Made by a program: the position numbers and the translations under genes. From Carnobacterium pleistocenium FTR1 (lineage in GTDB: Bacteria; Bacillota; Bacilli; Lactobacillales; Carnobacteriaceae), in contig NZ_JQLQ01000002.1 of the NCBI RefSeq assembly GCF_000744285.1, positions 248,001 to 312,000 on the forward strand: DNA of 64,000 nt, in the 5' to 3' direction. The notes beneath the pieces are model-generated. The model was not told where the DNA came from and ran no database searches. It saw only the letters and a list, made by a program, of their open reading frames with translations. Of the stretch, positions 60,866 to 64,000 are shown piece by piece; within the stretch, counting starts at the first letter, position 1; each line of letters begins with the position of its first letter.

Positions 60866-62764
60866 ATGAATAAAGAAACACTTAATAAATTGCAGTTTAA
60901 TAACGTTCAAGAAGAAGTACAAGCTAAAGCAATTGGAAACTATAGTAAAATTAGGATTGGAGAACTTTCACCACAAACGAATTTAGCAACCGTAAAAGTT
61001 TGGCAGCAAGAAACACAAGAAGCACGTTTGATTTTAGATAGCAATCAGCATGTGCCTTTCATGGGACTGAGTAGGATTGATTCCTTGATGGCACAAGTTC
61101 AAAAGGGTATGGTTTTAGCCCCTGATGATTTGATTGAATATGCAGATTTTCTTAGAAGCAGTCGCATGATTGATAATTTTTTTGGGAAAAATCAATATCA
61201 AACGCCACTTCTTTATCAGTATAGTAAGAGTCTGCCAAGCTTGTTAGAGATTGAGGAAGAAATTTATCAAAAAATTCAACATCAAAAAGTCAGTGATGTG
61301 GCATCAAGCAACTTAAGAAAAGTCCGTAAACAAATTCGTGAAAATGAAAAAGAAATCCAAGATAAGCTGACGAGATTTTTAAAAAATTCTAGCAATAAAG
61401 AGATGATCCAAGACGGAATAATCGTTCAAAAAGATGGACATTATACCGTTCCAATCAAAATAAGCTACAAGAATAAAGTAGCTGGAAATATGATTGAACA
61501 ATCTAATAAAGGGACAACGGTCTTTGTTGAGCCTGCAGCTGTAGCAAAATTAAATGAGCAATTGATTATGCTGAAGGCTGAAGAGGTTGCACAAGAGTAT
61601 CAAATTTTAGCTGAATTAACAGGTTACTTGGCTGAGAAAGAAACCATTATTGATTTTATCATGGAAACGATCACTGCTTTTGATATTATTTTTGCCCGAG
61701 CAAAATATAGTCGAGAAATCAACGGTATTACTCCAAAGGTAAATAAAAATGAAGTGATCCATATCAAGAAAGGTATTCATCCATTTTTACCTAAAGGTGC
61801 TGTACCGTTAGATTTCACCTTAGGAGAAGGGCATCGAGGGTTAGTAATTACAGGTGCGAACGCTGGTGGAAAGACTGTTGTATTAAAAACAGTTGGATTA
61901 TTGACGTTGATGACGATGTTTGGAATTCAAATTCCTGTTCAAGAAGGGACCGATATTGCAGTTTTTGATGAAGTGTTTGTGGATATTGGTGATCAACAAA
62001 GTATGGAAAATGCCCTAAGTACCTTTTCTGGACACATGGATGGCATTGCTTCTATTTTGAATAAAGTGAAACGGAACTCATTGGTCCTGTTAGATGAGAT
62101 TGGTAGTGGAACGGAGCCAAATGAAGGTGCTGCTTTAGCTATCGCGATTATGGAAGCACTGTATGCTAAGGGAGCCTTAGTCGTGACCACAACCCATTAT
62201 GGAGAAATTAAGCGATTTGCTGAAGAACATGAAGATTTTATTCCCGCAGCAATGGAATTTGATCGAGAGTCTTTGACGCCTAAGTTCATTTTACATTTAG
62301 GTGAAAGTGGCGATAGCCAAGCACTTTGGATTGCTAAAAAAGTTAATATGGCATCCAATTTGATCAAACAAGCGCAAAAATATATTGATACTAAAGATTA
62401 TCAAATCCAGAAAAAAGAATTTGCAAAAAATGAAATAAAATCTGAAATGATTAAAGAAAAAATCCCTACTTTCGGAAAAGGGGACAGCATCCTTCTTACA
62501 GAAAGCCAGCGGAAAGGGTTAATATATGAAGACAGTGGTTCAGATAACGTTGTTGTTTATATCGATAAGGATGTTGTAGAAGTACCTAGACAAAGAATCA
62601 AGTTATTGACTATGGCTGAAGAATTGTATCCAGAAGGTTATGATTTAGATAGCCTCTTTACAGATTTTCTTACGAGAAAGGTACGGAAAGACTTAGATCG
62701 TGGTTCTAAAAAAGCTCAAAAAATTTTAGATAAAGAGATGAAAAAGAGAAGAGAAAACAGTTAG
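60866..62764 (+). CDS. MutS2-like ATPase lacking the Smr domain
   Basis: A 632-residue homologue of MutS2, which acts on collided ribosomes in B. subtilis. Helical core regions fill about residues 1-310. Walker A is GANAGGKT (about 330-337) and Walker B LVLLDEIGSGTEPNEG (about 405-420), followed by TTHYGEIKRFAEE. The C-terminal part holds a KOW-like segment (FGKGDSILLTESQ). Normal MutS2 is near 780 residues with a C-terminal Smr nuclease domain; this one ends in a basic tail instead. GGGAGAG precedes the ATG. It is the only gene behind the attenuator-like leader. Confidence 0.88.
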   Translation: MNKETLNKLQFNNVQEEVQAKAIGNYSKIRIGELSPQTNLATVKVWQQETQEARLILDSNQHVPFMGLSRIDSLMAQVQKGMVLAPDDLIEYADFLRSSRMIDNFFGKNQYQTPLLYQYSKSLPSLLEIEEEIYQKIQHQKVSDVASSNLRKVRKQIRENEKEIQDKLTRFLKNSSNKEMIQDGIIVQKDGHYTVPIKISYKNKVAGNMIEQSNKGTTVFVEPAAVAKLNEQLIMLKAEEVAQEYQILAELTGYLAEKETIIDFIMETITAFDIIFARAKYSREINGITPKVNKNEVIHIKKGIHPFLPKGAVPLDFTLGEGHRGLVITGANAGGKTVVLKTVGLLTLMTMFGIQIPVQEGTDIAVFDEVFVDIGDQQSMENALSTFSGHMDGIASILNKVKRNSLVLLDEIGSGTEPNEGAALAIAIMEALYAKGALVVTTTHYGEIKRFAEEHEDFIPAAMEFDRESLTPKFILHLGESGDSQALWIAKKVNMASNLIKQAQKYIDTKDYQIQKKEFAKNEIKSEMIKEKIPTFGKGDSILLTESQRKGLIYEDSGSDNVVVYIDKDVVEVPRQRIKLLTMAEELYPEGYDLDSLFTDFLTRKVRKDLDRGSKKAQKILDKEMKKRRENS

Positions 62765-62783
62765 TTGCATGCTTACGATTTTA

Positions 62784-62816
62784 GATTCTTTCCACTAAAT
62801 GGAAAGGATCTTTTTA
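62784..62816 (+). terminator. Terminator of the MutS2-like gene
   Basis: GATTCTTTCCA pairs with TGGAAAGGATC, followed by five T. Confidence 0.75.
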
Positions 62817-62833
62817 TTGTTGATCATTCTATA

Positions 62834-62892
62834 TAAAAAAAGAAACGAATGCTTTCTACAAAATAGTTGTAGAAAGCATTCGTTTCTTTTTT
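62834..62892. terminator. Bidirectional terminator before the M24 gene end
   Basis: AAAAAAGAAACGAATGCTTT / CTACAA and its complement form a stem of about 26 bp around a short loop, with A and T runs at either end. It mainly serves the minus-strand M24 gene. Confidence 0.9.
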
Positions 62893-62896
62893 AACA

Positions 62897-64000
62897 TTAT
62901 ACTTCTTTTGTGTAGGCTAGAGTTTTATTTAAGAAAAACGGTGTATAAAAGGCAACTGTGTCACTTAAAGGCAGAATATCATCCGAAAGTTTGATACCAA
63001 TAACCTCTTTGATGTAGGTTCTTCTAGCTTCAATACGTTTCCAAACTGCAGGATACTGTTGGCTGAGTTCAATTCTTAATGTTTTGTCAGCAAGTGCAAT
63101 CGGTTCTTCACAGCTTGCACCAGTATAGCCAGGAACGCTTGGGATCATATCAATTTGTAATAGTTGACCGCTTTGAATAACGGCTTCTGACCCTTTATAA
63201 AATGGGGAAGACAGCCATTCTTCGTCTGCAGTATAGTGTCCAGGATTCAAAGTCCAGCCATAAATTTCAGAAGGAAAGACTTCTTGGATTTTTGTATAAA
63301 ATTCGTCTCCGGAAATACCGATAGCAATGGTTTCTAACCAAGTGGAATAAGCTTTGAAGTAAGGTTTACCAACTTTTACCAAATAATCTTTTTGATTTTC
63401 TGGTAATTGGGTTTCTGAAGAAATCACAAAACCAGCTCGGCTGCTCAAACCGCCTTTGTAGCCTACAGTTAGAGAGTAAGGATCTGTTAAAGAGATCGCT
63501 TTATCTCTAGGGTAGAGAATAGCATGCGTAAAGCGTTGACCGGTAGCGCTGATCGTTGTGACCGAGTTGGGTTGACCGTCTTGCGCTAGGAAAGATCCAA
63601 TTTCTTTTTCACTTTTTCCAACAGAAATTTCTTGAATCGCACGAAACATCGCAATTCCTGCTAGAGAAGCGCCGTATTCGTAGTAAGCAATCTCATTTGC
63701 GTTATAAATTGTACGCAATCCGACTTTTGGAGAAAGCAAAGAAAAAGTGAAGTTTTGTAATTGATTTTTATTGGAAACATAGTTTAGTAGGCTATCAATG
63801 ATATAAAATGGCAAATCGAATAGCTCACTATTGATGTACTGATTTGATGTGAAAAGTTTCCAACCGATGATACCGATTTTAGCATCAGGAGCGATATGAC
63901 TTTCTTTAAAATAATAGTCTAATGTTTTTTCACCGGTCATTGGCTGATTTGGAAGAGAAAAGAAAGGAACATGGACTGGGCTCGCTTTGATTCTAGAATG
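62897..64000 (-). CDS. M24 (creatinase/aminopeptidase P-fold) family protein, partial
   Basis: The frame is open to the right edge: upstream of the first ATG at 63940 it continues without a stop through 20 more codons (ending in SLPNQP), so the gene starts outside the window. The C-terminal pita-bread domain shows the family order: GYKGGLSSRAG, LNPGHYTADEEW (His) and LQIDMIPSVPG followed by CEEPIAL (Glu). The Asp of the usual GYxSDxTR segment is replaced by Gly in GYKGGLSSR, so metal binding may be lost. It could be a non-enzymatic or atypical peptidase. Confidence 0.75.
   Translation of the reverse strand, partial: HSRIKASPVHVPFFSLPNQPMTGEKTLDYYFKESHIAPDAKIGIIGWKLFTSNQYINSELFDLPFYIIDSLLNYVSNKNQLQNFTFSLLSPKVGLRTIYNANEIAYYEYGASLAGIAMFRAIQEISVGKSEKEIGSFLAQDGQPNSVTTISATGQRFTHAILYPRDKAISLTDPYSLTVGYKGGLSSRAGFVISSETQLPENQKDYLVKVGKPYFKAYSTWLETIAIGISGDEFYTKIQEVFPSEIYGWTLNPGHYTADEEWLSSPFYKGSEAVIQSGQLLQIDMIPSVPGYTGASCEEPIALADKTLRIELSQQYPAVWKRIEARRTYIKEVIGIKLSDDILPLSDTVAFYTPFFLNKTLAYTKEV

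Overview
The window reads as a chromosomal segment of a low-GC Gram-positive bacterium of the order Lactobacillales, most likely Carnobacteriaceae (a Carnobacterium-like organism). This rests on gene content (glyceraldehyde-3-phosphate dehydrogenase, a CcpA-type cre site, an NADH peroxidase/oxidase, PdxS/PdxT with a MocR regulator, Opu-type ABC genes, N5-(carboxyethyl)ornithine synthase), AT-rich intergenic DNA and strong GGAGG ribosome binding sites. No database search was possible, so the genus is an inference. No rRNA, tRNA, CRISPR array, prophage or intact insertion sequence was seen.

Layout. 1-3.7 kb: the end of a GAPDH gene, an RpiR regulator divergent from a GH1 6-phospho-beta-glucosidase with a cre site inside its promoter, and a HAD phosphatase. 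3.7-15.1 kb: the aromatic amino acid region. A minus-strand array (trpE-trpG, DAHP synthase, aroB, aroA, aroC, chorismate mutase) and a plus-strand operon (aroE, aroK, aroQ, tyrA) flank a small prephenate dehydratase/BacA-like gene. Two short leader peptides, one with a Tyr-Tyr-Phe-Ser-Phe-Phe run and one with two Trp codons, lie between strong promoters and intrinsic terminators. They point to ribosome-mediated attenuation of the BacA-like gene and of trpEG. Direct repeats and an internally deleted gene copy show that this locus was built by duplication and cassette replacement. 15.2-21.5 kb: a decayed LysR copy, an FAD/NAD(P)-binding protein, a YxlEFG-like ABC operon, a bactofilin-like membrane protein and a candidate structured RNA.

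21.5-30.5 kb: purine nucleoside salvage (deoD, a Crp-family regulator, deoB, a BMP-lipoprotein ABC nucleoside importer and an NCS2 purine permease). 30.5-38.3 kb: NADH peroxidase/oxidase, then a LysR-controlled cluster with a FabK/nitronate monooxygenase-like enzyme, a CoA-transferase and an OFA-family carboxylate transporter, then a MarR/GNAT pair. 38.7-45.6 kb: a flavin reductase/LLM oxidoreductase pair with an HxlR regulator and an Opu/Osm-type ABC system with an MDR oxidoreductase. A 13-bp motif is shared by the two divergent promoter regions.

46-53 kb: ROK kinase, N5-(carboxyethyl)ornithine synthase-like enzyme, a MocR/PdxR regulator split by a frameshift in an A9 run, pdxS-pdxT, and a decayed beta-glucoside PTS EIIBC gene. 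53-64 kb: membrane proteins (DUF308, YitT, DUF554, an unassigned transporter-like protein), a PepT-like peptidase, a HEAT-repeat protein, a second LysR gene, a Smr-less MutS2 paralogue behind a long leader RNA with a six-codon upstream ORF and a terminator, and an M24-family protein running off the right edge.
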